This document shows positions 48,406-61,314 of a stretch of 64,000 bases of DNA, piece by piece; position 1 is the stretch's first letter; the number at the start of each line of letters is the position of its first letter. The notes beneath the pieces were generated by a model, which saw nothing but the letters and a program-made list of their open reading frames with translations, was not told the DNA's origin and searched no databases. A program made the position numbers and the translations under genes. Source of the DNA: Wolfiporia cocos. Lineage: Eukaryota > Basidiomycota > Agaricomycetes > Polyporales > Phaeolaceae. Where the stretch lies: the NCBI GenBank assembly GCA_029448655.1, contig JACCLO010000010.1, positions 3,038,001 through 3,102,000 of the forward strand. Reading direction: 5' to 3'.

Positions 48406-48871
48406 ATCTTCGCTGAGGCGCTGAGGAGTGGGTGGGCTGCAATTAATGTCGGCGATAAAATGTGGATATCCCTCCTCGGCGCTTTGCAGACACAGGCTGA
48501 TCGAAGTTCTGTTCCATCGAGCGCGAGGACTCTCTGCTGTATCACCCCAATGGGTATCCCTGACTATTAGCGGATAGCACAGGCATTCTGTGTGCTGTGC
48601 AAGCAGCAGTGCTCCTTCGCCAATGACAGCTGTCCTTGTATAGCTATGCAAGTGAACCATTATGTAACGTCAAACCGTTATAATTTAACCGTGGCTGCCT
48701 CATAGAACCTACTAAGCTGTGTGTATAGGCCTTCTGCGACAGCGTCACTTCCGCAACGGCGTCCTGTGTAGCCATCGCTACGCATACAGCCAGCCATTGG
48801 TGAGCACTTGGCTTAGACGACGGTCAGGGCACGCGTTCTGGTAGAGTTCAAAGTTATTCCCGCAGAATACA

Positions 48872-50451
48872 ATGTCGGATGGAGGAGTTATCGCCACCAC
48901 TGATCCCAGTGGCGTGCGGTCCCAACACCTATCTCAAGAGCCTCAAGCTCCCCTCGAACCCCCGTGGTCACGGATGCCTCCCGAAATGTGGGAGCGGATC
49001 CTCGACCTCCTATGGAACGAACCCAGGGCCTTGCGATCATGCGAGTTGGTCTGTAAGATGTGGAAGGCTAGGAGCCGCTTCCACCTCGATCGGTTCTATA
49101 TGACCTCGCTGTCCGACACGCATGTTATCCGTCGGTTGGCGACGTGGACTCGTGAGGTGCCCAGATACCAGGCTGCATTCACGGAAATGATCATTCGAGG
49201 AGACAATGGGTCTTCGAGACGGTCGTCAGCCGCAGCTGGATCTCGTGAGCCAGATCTGGCACATGTCGGAGCATTTGCCGCGATGCTTGTGGGCCTTCTT
49301 CCACGCCTCGAGGAGCTCCGGATTGTCGACGGAAGTTGGCCTAGCTCAATTCCACACACAGTGCTCCTGCACTTGACGATGTTCACATCCGTGACTCACC
49401 TGTCCCTTACTGGGGTATCATTCCCATCCGTCAGGACACTCTGCCGCCTCATCTGTGCTCTCAAGGGTCTTAGAGTACTCTCGACGCAATTAGATAACGC
49501 TGTGGCGTTTACCGATGGGAGGTTGCCCAAACGAGTTCTCAAGCGACTGGTACCCCCGGATCTAAATCAAGTTGAAGTATACGGAAGAAGTAGAGGGATC
49601 AAAAGCCATAGTGTGGGGGCTCTTTATCAAGCATTGTCTGCGACACTACCCATGTCCTGCCAGCATCTTATGTTGCAGGAGATATCACTCGAATGTATCG
49701 AGAGCTCAAGTATTCAGCAGTTGCTGTGGATTGCAGGCTCAACACTTCTATCCTTGACTATATCGCTACCTGCTCTCACTTATCATCTCTCGAACGCAAT
49801 GGGTAACGGTCTTCATGGACCTATTGGGCCATTGGAGGCTGCTGGACCTTTAGAGCTAGTCGGTATGTAGTCTGTCATTACCAAATACTGACGAATAACA
49901 TGCCATGCAGACAGAACCTTGAACCTATCACGTAATAAAAGGCTCAAGAAATTATGGCTGCACCTACCATTTCCTCATGACCGAGAGTATGAGTTTTTTT
50001 GGGTGCCACAGTTTTTGTCTCATATTGCGCCCCGCGGCATTGAAGAAATCTCAATCGAGTTTGGCAGCTTCATAGTTTCCAGATACAGCGAATCACTTTC
50101 AGGGATCCTCAGGATTTGCTGTTCAATCGATGATATGCTATCCCATTCAAAGTTCATCCGGCTTGAACATGTCTACTTCAATTTGATCTACGATGGCTCA
50201 CGTGGTCACAATGCATGGGAGCAATGGCTTCCGCCGCTCTGGGAAGAATTAACGTTACGCTGGTATCCAAAACTGCGTAATAAAGGTATAATCCAGTGCG
50301 TTTGACCGCTTGCAGCTTCAGAATCCATGAGTGAAGACGATACACTATTCTAACTCCGGATTTACAGGGCACGCATCAAGGAAGCAGAGCCATTCATGAG
50401 ACTGAGACCTTGGACAGAGATCGATTGGTCGGATAGCACGGTCCTGTTGTG
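48872..50451 (+). CDS. F-box/LRR-type protein
   Basis: Exon 1 (48872-49862) starts MSDGGVIATTDPSG. The F-box is at about residues 33-75: RMPPEMWERILDLLWNEP, then LRSCELVCKMWKARSRFHL. Leucine-rich segments follow (LLPRLEELRIVDGSW, VTHLSLTGVSF). Intron 49863-49910 (GTATGT to TGCAG) joins in frame to RTLNLSRNKRLKKLWLHLPF. A further intron, most likely 50263-50367, gives the C-terminus ARIKEAEPFMRLRPW..STVLL; the exact donor is uncertain. It probably acts as a substrate adaptor of an SCF ubiquitin ligase. A broken relative is on the minus strand at 56150-57316. Confidence 0.75.
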
Positions 50452-50647
50452 ATCCGGCAATCACACATGTCAATGTATGGTGAGGTTCTCACATATTACA
50501 TCTGTACTTTCTTACGAGCCTACATCCGAAAGACGTTGGCTCTATGAGAAGATATGGAACACAGTATCTCTCATATTGATGGACGTCTCGGTTCACGCGT
50601 TATGCGGAATACATGTCGTATCTTGTATTGCACATCAATAGGGGCCG

Positions 50648-50953
50648 GTGCTCAAGTTGCAATGTTTACCTGATGGGCATAGGGAATTGGCCATCGCTGG
50701 TATTGGCGGGATTATTCAACCGTGGCGTAGTGGCATTACAATTGGTGGTGCATCAGCAAGCCGTGAGCATGCAACCGAAGTTGCTTGGGATTTGGAGCGG
50801 GCATACAGTACCCAAATACCATGGACAGTAGTGGTTATAGCGAGGTGTTATGACCATTCAACTGATTATGTTATGACACGCCTGAGCATGAATATATTGA
50901 AGGCTGTAGTGATTTCGTCCTCACTTCTTAGACTGCTTGCAGCCGGAGACTAG
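50648..50953 (+). CDS. Hypothetical 101-aa frame
   Basis: The composition looks like a folded protein (GHRELAIAGIGGIIQPW), but there is no recognised domain and no partner in the other modules. It lies between the F-box gene and the Crinkler gene, and could also be chance sequence. Confidence 0.2.
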   Translation: MLKLQCLPDGHRELAIAGIGGIIQPWRSGITIGGASASREHATEVAWDLERAYSTQIPWTVVVIARCYDHSTDYVMTRLSMNILKAVVISSSLLRLLAAGD

Positions 50954-51048
50954 GACTGGTGCGCCAGCCACAGCGGTGTTCCAAATTGGTCGCCAGTGTA
51001 TCGGACGCCACACGCAGGCGCTTAGCAGGTTCAGCTCGCTCAGCGGCC

Positions 51049-54000
51049 ATGTCTGATCAGCTTCAGCTCTGGTATCTCAACTATATTCCCCATGCCTCAA
51101 ACAACCCTTCAAAAGTCAATGTCGATCGTGGTGGTCAAATAGCCGACCTTGCAAGGGCCATCGCCATAGAATTGCAGCTGCCAGAGGCGGAGTCATCGTT
51201 TGTTGAAATATGGAAGGTGTGGTCATGTCCCCTTCGACGAGCTGGCGAGTCCAACATTTCTCTCTCAGCCGAAGGAAGAGCTCGTCATTGAGGAGGACGA
51301 GGGAGAACGGAGGAGTGCGGGGAAAATCCTGCTGGACAGACTTGGCGATCATATTGGCGACCTCCACACCATCGCAACTGAAGTCCCACCAGATGAGCGC
51401 GTGGACACTGTGGTCTGCAATGGAAAGACTGAGGGAGACGACGGATTGGTGCATGTCATCGTACAAATCAATGTGTCTTGTGAGTTTCACTCTCATCTGG
51501 CGTCTGGTCATACTAATGACAACATTTCAGCTCGCAAACGACACATCATGGACGAGAAGCCAGGGTATCTGAAGCGGAAAAGGGTGGAAAGCGACGGTGA
51601 GCCTCACACTTTCGTCAGCAGCTGCTTGGATGGAGACTGACCGTCGCCGGACCAGGATCTGATCACTATAGTCGTTCAGGATCATTTACGAGCATGGAAG
51701 ACCCTCAGATGCTCACCACATTCTCAAGTAACGAACACAAAAAACTTGACGGGGAATTCAAACGTAAACGATGGGATGGGCAACTTGATCCTGACGAAGA
51801 ATGCGACTTATTTATGATCATCCTCACGCGCTCTGCCGATGCCTATAAGAACACTAAACATCCTATGATCGAAGACACGTTGCGGAGAAAGGCTTGGAAG
51901 AAGTACCCACATCTGAGAGAGATTTTCATCGAATGTAAGGAGAGATGGTCCTTCCAGGAGCTCCGAGAGCAAGGTGCGTTTGACTGAGGGATGTAGTGCA
52001 TTGCTTCTCATCCTCATTTCTGCAACCCGTACCAGCGGTTCTCCACTGGGACCAGCGCCCCGTAGATCCTAAGCTGAAAGCAGAGCGGAGTAAGCAACAT
52101 AGTTCTTTAACTCTCAGCCAACGCTGACGTGTGGCGGACTGTTCTTAACAGACCAAGGCAAGAACCGTTCTCTGGCCGCTGGGGAGTGCTCACTGACATG
52201 CTATCAGCTGGCCAGAGAGCATGGCAAGAAGAGTACTCGGGCGATTCGCACGAGCTGCTGCTGAACGTAATTCGCAAGATGAACTCAGAGCGTTTGTCCA
52301 TTCCAGGGACAAACATCTATGCAAATTATCTGCCCATTGTCCAAAGCTCGGGCACAGGAAAATCACGCATGGTCGACGAGATGGCCAAACTCATCTTCAC
52401 CATCCCTTTTTGTATTCGGGACCCGTACGACAAGAGCGGTAAGTGGTTGAATCATCTCTAGAAGCGCAAGCACCCAATATCATGCAGACATCCAATTCCC
52501 GCAGGCCGATAAGGAGGTGGCGGAATTCCTGCTCAGGAAGCATGACGCTTATCACGAAGACGTGCTGCTGCTCTATCTCATATTCTTCGAGCATCTCTTT
52601 GTTCGCGTGGAAGAGGTTATAGAGCAGCAATTCCCGATAGATCGTTACACGGACGAATCTGATCTGGCGAGGGCTTGGTGGGAATACCTTCTGACTGAGA
52701 GGACGTCTTTGTATACGAGCGTGATCGAGCGGATTGATGTGCGTCCATCATACCGCTATTCCTTGCTGCCACCCTGACTGGAGCATATATGACAGCACAT
52801 TGATATCCCAAAAGCTACTGACAAGGCGATCGAGCGCCAAACACAAGACACAGTGGCCAAGGGTTCATCTCTGCTGAAGCAGCTCGAGAAATTCACTCGT
52901 CGGCAGACAGAGGACGAAAACGGCGACAAGGATCAGACGCCGCTGACGCTTGTGCTGTACTTCGACGAAACAAACGAACTTATGGCCTCCTCAGTGCGGA
53001 ACAAATACTCATCTCTTGGTTTTAGTTCGCGATATGGTGCTTTAGAGTCCGCGTTCAACCACATGCGAAAACTGTCCTTGTTCGCTGTGACTATATCCAC
53101 CCGTTGCAGCCTATATCCAGTCCCCGCCTTGACAGTTATGTCACCTTCGGCGCGCCTGCACAAGCTGGAATATGACACGCTACAGGCCCAGTATACGGAG
53201 TTGCCCTTTGACTGTTTGCTTGATGGAAGGCCTCTCATAGCAGCCGGTCAGTGCTCACTCGAGGACACATGTGAGCTGTCTTTCATGTGTCGGTTCGGAC
53301 GTCCCCTGTGAGCCTCCGTTTCATTAGAAGCGACTATTGACGTACGTTTTAACGACCGTGGATTTCACAGGTGGATGACCCTCTATAAACATGGAAATGA
53401 CGAAGTTCGCGAAACCATGGTGGATCTTGCCATGGATAAACTGACGGGTATCAGAGGCTTCAATGATTCCGCACCCTCTCTAGAAGTGTTGACGGATGCG
53501 AGGCTTGCCATCCTCGCTACAAGGCTCCTGTTGGACTTCAACACCAGAGAGACGGGGATCGAGACGGAAACACAGATGCTCAGGTCAAAGATGCGCATCG
53601 CCTACAGTATTCCGGCACACCGCTACTATCTCAGGTCGGGATATCCCTCGGAGCCGATCCTTGCCGAAGCGGCGGCCCGCGCTATGGCTGAGTTCAGGCG
53701 ACCAGCGGCCACCATACTTGCGTCATTTGCGGAGAGCAGCCTTATTGACACCGGGAGCAGAGGGGAGCTGGTCACGCGTCTTCTCTTGATACAAGCGTTC
53801 GATGCAGCAGCGAATAAGAAATGCAGTGCCGACAAGTCGCCGTCCTTCAATAGGCCTGTCTGGCTGTTTGACTTTTTGGAAGCTCTCCTTGGCCACGAGA
53901 ATCTCGAGAAGATCAAGAAGAATGTTCCTGATAATGCAGCGTCACCCGCGAAGACCTTCGAGGAAGCCTTCAAGAATGCACAGGTTCATTTTACTCACTT

Positions 54001-54631
54001 TGCCAGGAACGAAGACATGACATTCGCGAATTCCTACGGTGCGTGGGCTGCTCTTACGCGAGGAATGGCCATGCAGTGCTCTAAAAACCAAGACGGGGTC
54101 GATTGCATCGTTCCTGTGCTCTTGGACTCAAAGGACAAGCTATGCGAGGAGGCGGTGACGGGTCTGTTGATACAGTGCAAGAAGGAGCAGAGCAACCCAC
54201 CAGTGACGATCCAGGAAGAGATAATGAACGACGGCAAGGGATTCTTCCCTCAAGATAAGAAGGACGATCGGCCCTATATCGGTCTCCTCATGCAGCTTGG
54301 CTGTGAGCCGGAGGGCGGGACTGATGCCTGCGCGAACACTCCCAGGGATTCCGCACGCGAAACAACGCAAACTGGGCGACATCCGTGCTATTTTATCAAT
54401 ATCAAGGGCTGTTCTCCGGGTGAATACCCAGTCGTAGAGCAGGAAGCGGCCAACTCGTACGCCGTTCTGCTCGATAATCAGGGTGCATTCAGTGCGCGCC
54501 GGGATCTATTCAGTGAACACGCGCGCCAGAGTGTGGCAAGTCTCACGGCGGTCCAGAGACTGAAACCAACGTGGACGACGAAAAGGGATGGGTGTTGTGA
54601 TTGGCTGAAGGATTCCAGGTTTAAGGAGTAG
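51049..54631 (+). CDS. Crinkler-type protein: ubiquitin-like header, P-loop NTPase, nuclease-like C-terminus
   Basis: About nine introns of 33-80 nt. The N-terminus (MSDQLQLWYLNY, PSKVNVDRGGQIADLARAI, EIWK) resembles the Crinkler header; VHVIVQ follows later, as usual in these proteins. The next part has a Walker A motif, QSSGTGKSRMVDE (about 52350), and a Walker B-like LTLVLYFDETNEL (about 52960). Both are typical of the STAND-like NTPase of fungal Crinklers. FGRPLW spans the intron before 53371. The C-terminal exon (53371-54631) contains DGVDCIVPV followed by LLIQCKKE, which fits the D..(E/Q)xK pattern of restriction-endonuclease-fold domains. Such proteins are proposed effectors in fungal conflict systems. 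After EIWK either a 52-nt intron (51219-51270) or a one-base frameshift is present; the intron keeps the frame. Confidence 0.75.
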
Positions 54632-56149
54632 GATAGAGGGTGTTCGAAGCAGGAGCCCGAGGGAACGTCTGGGCGTAAGGTTAGCAATGGCAAAGATCAA
54701 TAGCATCTGGTATCTTCGCCGGTGTTTGGATGTGGAAGCTGCTGAGGCTGTTCTCTCTCGCGATCGATCACTCTCGCTTCGAGCTTTCCTCTCTTTCTTT
54801 CCCTCAGTTGACTCGCCCTCAGCATCTCCTTCACCATTACTTCTGATCGGCTGTCAGATTCCAGGTGCAAGCATGTCAGTGGCACGTTTGCTCCCTATGA
54901 CATGTCGTAAAGCTGTATCATGGAGGTCATGCACGTGTCCGTTGAAACAATCAAAAACAAAAGACAAATGACTCCGCACTACGTTTGGACATCATGGTCA
55001 CTGTACCCAACATTGGGGGTTCTCAGCATCACGGTTATTTAGCAGTACCTGCCGCTAACCCGCGCGCTATGGACTATAGACATCCGCCGATCATGGTACT
55101 AACTGATGTTGGCGAAACGCCCAATGTCTTCGACGTCGAGACAGGCACCATGAAAGGCATCTTCGAGCAGTGAGCACACTGCGCTAGGATGTAAGAGCAT
55201 GCAGGTCCTGCATATTTCCCTGGAGTTCGCGTGCAAGCAAATCTCGTCAGGTCAAGGAGGACATCCTCAAGGACGGAGCCAGAGACAGAAGCAACATATG
55301 ACACCGCCAGTCATTGAATCTTTTCCGGCAGACGGTGAGGCGTTTTGAGTGGCTTCAGCGATATGTTTTATCACCGAGAACTACAAGGCAGCAGAAAGAT
55401 ACCGCGAGGACATTGGATGTTGGATGAACATGCATATTATCTCCTTTGCGCTGGCTTATCAGGCGGCAGCTATTACATAGAGTCCGTAGAGAGGCCGGAG
55501 CCAAGTGAAAGCAAAGATTCAAACAATCCTGCAAACGCAGACTCACACAGCCGACCACGACTGTAGGCGCCGAAGCGGACGATTAATGTAAGCGCCGAAC
55601 GACTATCTTCGCCGATTACATTGATCTGTTACGGAGACTGGGCTCGCTTTAACTTCGCGTGGTTGTGAAGTCAGCGTGCTGTAGCATTCTCTACGCTTTT
55701 ACTGAGGATCAGGAAATTAGGCCACTATGGGCCACTGAAGCTTGGAACATATGCATAAAGACGCTAGCTAAAAGGCGAATCAAAGCAAACAATCACGTCT
55801 GGGTCCCTGCGTAGAAAAACGAGTACTGGTCATCAATATCAGTAAGTATAAGTTAACTCAAAGATTGCCTACCCTCGCTTCAGAAAAACCGGCACTGAGA
55901 TAAGGCACCGAAAGCAGACCCAAGACGTCACCGTCGCGGCATGAAAGAGTCTCATAGCGGCACTTTCCCCAGACCCGACAACACCCATTGCACGCTGCTC
56001 AGCGCCACTACATCAGCAGTAGCACGGAGTGTACTAACGACTTTATCATACCTGAGCTTACCGCTTGCCACCAGTGATGGAAAGCACCTCGGTGCCGCTT
56101 CATGCCAGATCCCCTCTGCACTCTTCATTCCATCTGGATGTAGATCAAT
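54632..56149. other. No gene seen
   Basis: The first part is the 3' flank of the Crinkler gene, similar to 36546-36640 after the broken copy. The remaining frames are below 100 codons, without motifs. Confidence 0.45.
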
Positions 56150-57316
56150 CTAGAATTGCAGGGAGCGGAACAGAGGCAGTTGTGGAGCACAAAGCACTCT
56201 ATCAAGCTGCGCATAGCCTTGTATGATCTCCCGGATATTCGCTATGGAGAATCTCCCACTGAGCCGCCTGAGTCGTAACACTATGCGCTCAAGAGATGAG
56301 GGTCCGCTCATGTTTGACATGAGGTGGAGTACCCATTCTGTGTGACGAGAGGAGACAGTGCTGCTGTGGAACCCGATGGTGAGCCGAAGGTCTTTGAGCG
56401 CTGTGCTGCAGCTCAGATCAACATCTACGTTCATTGTAGACATAAGATGAGGTATTTATCATAACCATTGCACGCACCGTCGGAAAGTGTCGGCTCCTGC
56501 GTCATATCTATTTCAACTTGGGGACATGTCTCAATATACAAGTGCTTGAGCGAATCTTTGCTATTCCACAACATGCTTTTCAGATTCGAGCTTCGTACTC
56601 CATGCTCTAGTGGTTGAAAGTGGGGAATGGTGAGGTCCCTCAAGTACAGCAGATTACAGTTCTCGGTGAGATGTGTAGCAGCGAGAGCATCCAAGACAGC
56701 AACAGAGGCACACTTGACATGAATTGCAGTGAGCTTTGGCAATGTTTTCCATCGCCGGTACAGCGGAACGGGCAATCTCCCGTCGGAAAAGTACAGATTC
56801 CCTAGCCGCAATCCTTTGAGACGTGACAGGGATGCAATGAGCCGTCCAAAGACTGTGATGGATGGCAGAGTGATACCGTCGAGATCAAGCATGATGATCC
56901 GAAACGCTGAGAGATAAGGAGGGTACTCGTTAACTGGATGCTACCCGGCTTCCAGTTCCCATTGTGGAGTATACCGACGGGAATTTCTCCACCAGACTTG
57001 CTGCGAAGGCGGCGATGTGCGCGAGCGAGCCAGATGCTGCAGGATCGCCCGTGATCCTCACCCTCCTTGACGTCTGCCGCTAGAATGGCATCGCGTGCAG
57101 AAGCTTGGCTAAGCGGCGGACGTCTTCCGGATTGGAAAGCTCGTGAGCATTGCTACTGTCTAGATTTTTGAGGAGAAGCTTGCTCCTCGGGTGCCAGTCC
57201 GTGCAGACGGCGGTGCACGCAACCAATGCCGCAGGCTCATCCCACAAAAAGTCGAGTATGAGCTCCCATAGCTCGATGGGTGCACGTGAGGCGGCAGTGT
57301 CACAGCTGAACTTCAT
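56150..57316 (-). pseudogene. F-box protein, broken
   Basis: It starts MKFSCDTAASRAPIELWELI; the F-box segment is PIELWELILDFLWDEPAALV then CTAVCTDWHPRSKLLL. After LLHAMPF a TAG (57080-57082) interrupts the frame, which then continues RQTSRRVRITGDPAASGS..AHIAAFAASLVEKF. A frame change is needed to reach LDLDGITLPSITVFGRLIAS (to about 56440) and the last part, NVDVDLSCSTALKDLRLTIG. The order matches the gene at 48872-50451. TAG for an expected tyrosine codon suggests a point mutation. Confidence 0.65.
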
Positions 57317-58254
57317 TTCTGCGATATGCGGGTTGTTCCGTCCGAAGAGGGACTACTCACGACAACGAGCTAGCAGAGATATGAGCGCTCCATCATGAAA
57401 ATGAAGCTGAAAGTGCACCATACCGTAGAGATTCAGATGGATGATGGCTATCAACACGCGTACGAGAGCGGCTTCACCCGCTTGCATCGATCGCATCGAT
57501 CGCTAGATTAGAAGCGCCGAAGCGCCTCTTGTTGTGTCGAGCGCACATGTATCCGAGCGCACAATATGTATCCAGAGCACTGTCAACCGGTCTTCCTTTG
57601 TGCGCTTCTCCTCCAAACCTCGCCGACCTCAAGGCAGGAGGAGGGCCTAGGCGCTTGTCCAAGTCCAGGCAGGGGACTGACAAAACTGTTGGCCGACAGC
57701 CTCGATGTTGTGCTGATGGGCGTCAGCTCCTTACACGAGGACACGGTGCGCAACATTGACTGCGCGCTAGTCGACCGTGCGAAGGCAACAGGAGAACAGC
57801 AAGCTCACTATTAAGTCTGGTTTGGAACAGCCATACACCAAAATTGACGCGCCGGTGATATTGCCGTGTTCAATGACCGATTACTGCGAGCTCATCTCGT
57901 CCACCCCGGAGCAGGCCCAGGAATGATATCAGCTGGTGCTAAGATAGCAGTTCCTCCCAGTGCAAATGGCGCATCCGGCAGTGGAATTGGCGTAACGTCG
58001 AGTAGGGCGACACTGGTGCCACAAGAATTCCAAGACGTCCGTGTCTGCTGCTTCCTTACTATCATCTCTGTACTCGTCCGAAGGCGATACGTGACATCCT
58101 ACGAACTCATACCCAAAGCGTTGTTCCTTCTCAGAGCGTTATCCAGAGGACTGACCTGCTATTGGCCTCGCAGCGGTCTCCGAATCTGCCATCTCTGGCT
58201 TCATGCACGACGGCAATGTCTGGTGGAGACCAATTGCCTGCGCTCCAGCATCGC
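57317..58254. other. No gene supported
   Basis: Frames up to about 140 codons overlap in several phases. No shared sequence with the upstream region of copy II is seen until GCGAGTGAGAG at about 58252, where the aconitase homology of both copies starts. Confidence 0.4.
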
Positions 58255-60055
58255 GAGTGAGAGTACAACGTCAGTAGTGTGACATATTCGGTCACGTCCA
58301 AGGGTGTCATCCTCCAGATCGCCGGAATCCTCACCGTCGAAGGCGGCACCGGCGCCATCGTCAAGTGCAAGGGCGCCGGCGTGGGGAGCCTCTCGTGCAC
58401 GGGCATGGCTATGATCTGTAACAAGAGTGCCGAGATTGGGGCGACGACGTCCCTCTTCCCGTTCAACCACCGCATGCTTGACTATCTCAAGCCCACTCAC
58501 CGCGGGGACATTGCCAAGTACGCCCAGCGTTTCTCGCACGACCTCCAGGCCGACAAGGGCGCGGAATACGACCAACACATCGAGATCGTGCGTGTCCCTG
58601 TCCGCCACCCTCCTGTCTGCTAACGTGCCCCGCGGATACTCTCTGAGCTCGAGCCGCACATCAACAGACCGCTCACCCCCGACCTCGCGACGCCCGTCTC
58701 CAAGTTCAAGGAGGAGGTCGAGAAGAACGGATGGCCCGCGGAGCTCAAGATTGCTATGATCGGTTCGTGCACCGATTCGTTGTACGAGAACATGTCGCGC
58801 CCGGTGTCGATCGTCAAGTCAGAAGCTGCCGCGCACGGTCTGCAGGCCAAGAGCAAGTTTACGGTCACCCCCGGTTCGGAGCAGGTGCGCGCGACGATCG
58901 ATCGCGACGGCCAGATTGCGGCGTTTGAGGACGTCGGCGTGCTCATCCTCGCCAACGCGTGCGGACCGTGCATTGGACAGTGGGACCGCCGTGATGTCAA
59001 GAAGGGCGAAGCCAACTCAAGTGCGTGCTTTGTAGCGCTGACCATGTGCCGCCGTTGACGCCTACCAGTCATCACCTCGTACAACCGCAACTTCACTGGT
59101 CGTAACGACACGAAACCCGCGATGCACGCGTTCGTCGCGTCCCGGACATCGTCACCGCGTTTGCGTTCACCGGCGACCTTCGCTTCAACCCGCTGACGGA
59201 CACCCTGATTGGCTCGGACGGTAAGCCGCTGAAGTTCTCGGACCCCTCTGACAGCGAGCTCCCGCCCAAGGGCTACGACCCCGGACAGAACACCTTCCAG
59301 CTCCCGCCCGCTGACCCTGCCTCCGTCCAGGTCGCCGCGGACCCCAGGTCTGAGCGTCTGCAGCTGCTCAAGCCATTCCAGCCGTGGGACGGCAAGACGC
59401 CGACGGGCCTGCCGATCAAGGTGAAGGGCAAGTGCACGGCGGACCACATCTCTGCTGGCGGGCCGTGGCTCAAGTACCGGGATCTCCTGGAGAACATTAG
59501 CCAGAACTGCCTGATTGGGGCGATCAACGCGGAGAACGGAGAGGCGGACAAGGTGCGGAACGTGATTACGGGCGAGTACGGGCCCGTGCCGGCGACGGGG
59601 GCGTACTACCGGGACTGCGGGCCCAAGTGGGTCGTGATCGGGGACCGCAACTACGGCGAGGGCTCGAGTCGGGAGCACGCGGCGCTCGAGCCGCGCTTCT
59701 TCGGCGGCATAGCGGTCATCGCGCGCTCGTTTGCACGCATCCACGAGACGTACTTAAAGAAACAGGGCATGCTCGCGCTCACGTTTGCGGACCCGGCGGA
59801 CTACGACAAAGGTGCGGCCGAGCGACAAGGTGGACATACTCGACCTCGAGTCGTTTGCGCCCGGGGGGAACTTGACGCTCGTTGCGAGGCACGAGGACGG
59901 GACGAAGGACAAGATCACGCTCGCGCACTCGTTCGACGAGGGCCAGATTGAGTGGTCGGCGCTCAACCTCGTGCATTTCCTCTGATTTCGTTGAACTCGC
60001 CGACTCACGTGCACCTGTACTCGTGCAAACAGCGGTGAAGGCCAAGGGCAACTAG
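58255..60055 (+). pseudogene. Aconitase, module copy III, 5'-truncated, two frameshifts
   Basis: It begins at [16 protein letters not shown], the same codon as copy II. Blocks are [45 protein letters not shown] and [19 protein letters not shown] (cluster cysteines present). An intron at about 58990-59069 then leads to [14 protein letters not shown] one-base deletion at about 59143 (CGCGTCCCGGACATC against CGCGTCCCCGGACATC in copy II) and a one-base insertion near 59810 shift the frame. The motif CTNSSYED has become CTDSLYEN, altering conserved active-site neighbours. The N-terminal domain is missing. It is not functional as an aconitase. Confidence 0.9.
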
Positions 60056-61314
60056 ACGCCACCCGCGTGCTCCTCCGCGCAGTGAGTGTGAAGCACAGAT
60101 AGTGGGGAGAGGAGGTCGGACCCCGCCGAATGCAGACGGCGGACGATACAGTTCAGATGCTCGGCATGTCGACGACGAATGTGTCTTATAGCTTAGCGTG
60201 ATTCGTTGCGTACGTTTCTCTACCTTGTAATAAGCTTGACTGACGACCTGTGCGCGGGTGTGCGTGCGTGCGTGAGATGCGGTTGTGAGGATCAGAACAA
60301 ATACTGGCTGAACTGCGTGTGAGTGTATACTGCTGATTGTAGGGCTTGCCTTATCCAACATCGTAGCGAGGCTGACTGTTCGAGAAAGAGGACTCCAGGT
60401 GACAGTACGACCAGTGAATCGATGCCGAGCAACTACCAGGCAAACTCTTGCCTCCCAGAGTGTCTCTACCTATATCGAGCGCCATTTCAGTTGCCTCACA
60501 CGAACGTATGCCCAAGGATCCGAGCTGCTAGAACTTACTGGCTGTTGTCGAGGCGTAGCCGTCGCGTGCTTTGTGCTGCACGGCTTGGGTCAAACCTGTG
60601 TATATCGTAGTGTGAACAACATATGTCATAGACACGAGGCGCACGAATCAATATCAATATGCACAGCCCACAACAGCATGGTTTCAAGATCCATAAGCGC
60701 CGGACGGATGATATCCTATCCCTATGCTCAGAAATCTAATTGTCCCAGGAGAATAGCATCGTTGAAGTCTGTTTGTGATCCACGAGGACGATGGACACAA
60801 ATTCACGTTTATTGCCCAGACTATGTACAGAACCTCGCTTCTTGACGAACGCGTGTGCAGTGTGGAAATAGGGCTGTGTCGATCGCTCCTTGTCATTGCC
60901 ACCGTAGGCTTTCGTAGAATGCTGTAGCGAACTGCCTCTCACACAACGTCGATTTGTTCGGCTTGAGCATTTGATGTTCGCAGAACACTAAGATCGATGA
61001 GATCGGGAACTACGTAGGCCCCGATGAATCGGTGATGTTTAGAGAACCCTGGACCCTGGTGCTTCGCTACTCCTGAATTCCTGTAAATGTAATGCATAGT
61101 ACTAGTATCGGGCAGGGTCTTAAACTGGCTTTGTGCCCCCCCCCTGTGGCGTGCCCACCGGCCAATTCGTAAGGAGCGGTCGCATTCAGTCTTGCATGCA
61201 TTAATGCTTTGAACCAAGATCGCTCAAGGTCCTCTTGTGACTTAGCTGTACGCACGCACCCTTGTCTTACGGTGGCAACAACCAGGCTCTGACTTGGTGC
61301 TCACTCGCTGTAGT
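60056..61314. other. Aconitase 3' flank, module copy III
   Basis: This non-coding flank parallels 40308-41440. It carries the same landmarks (GCTCACTCGCTG before the insertion point and CATTTGA..GGAGA after it). It serves as the CpG-rich reference for the decayed copy I. Confidence 0.65.

Noticed and set aside
58620..59744. 374-codon minus-strand ORF
   Set aside because: It is antisense to the aconitase copy and arises from GC-rich third positions; its composition is arginine-rich with no domain. The same holds for the minus frame at 39110-39811.
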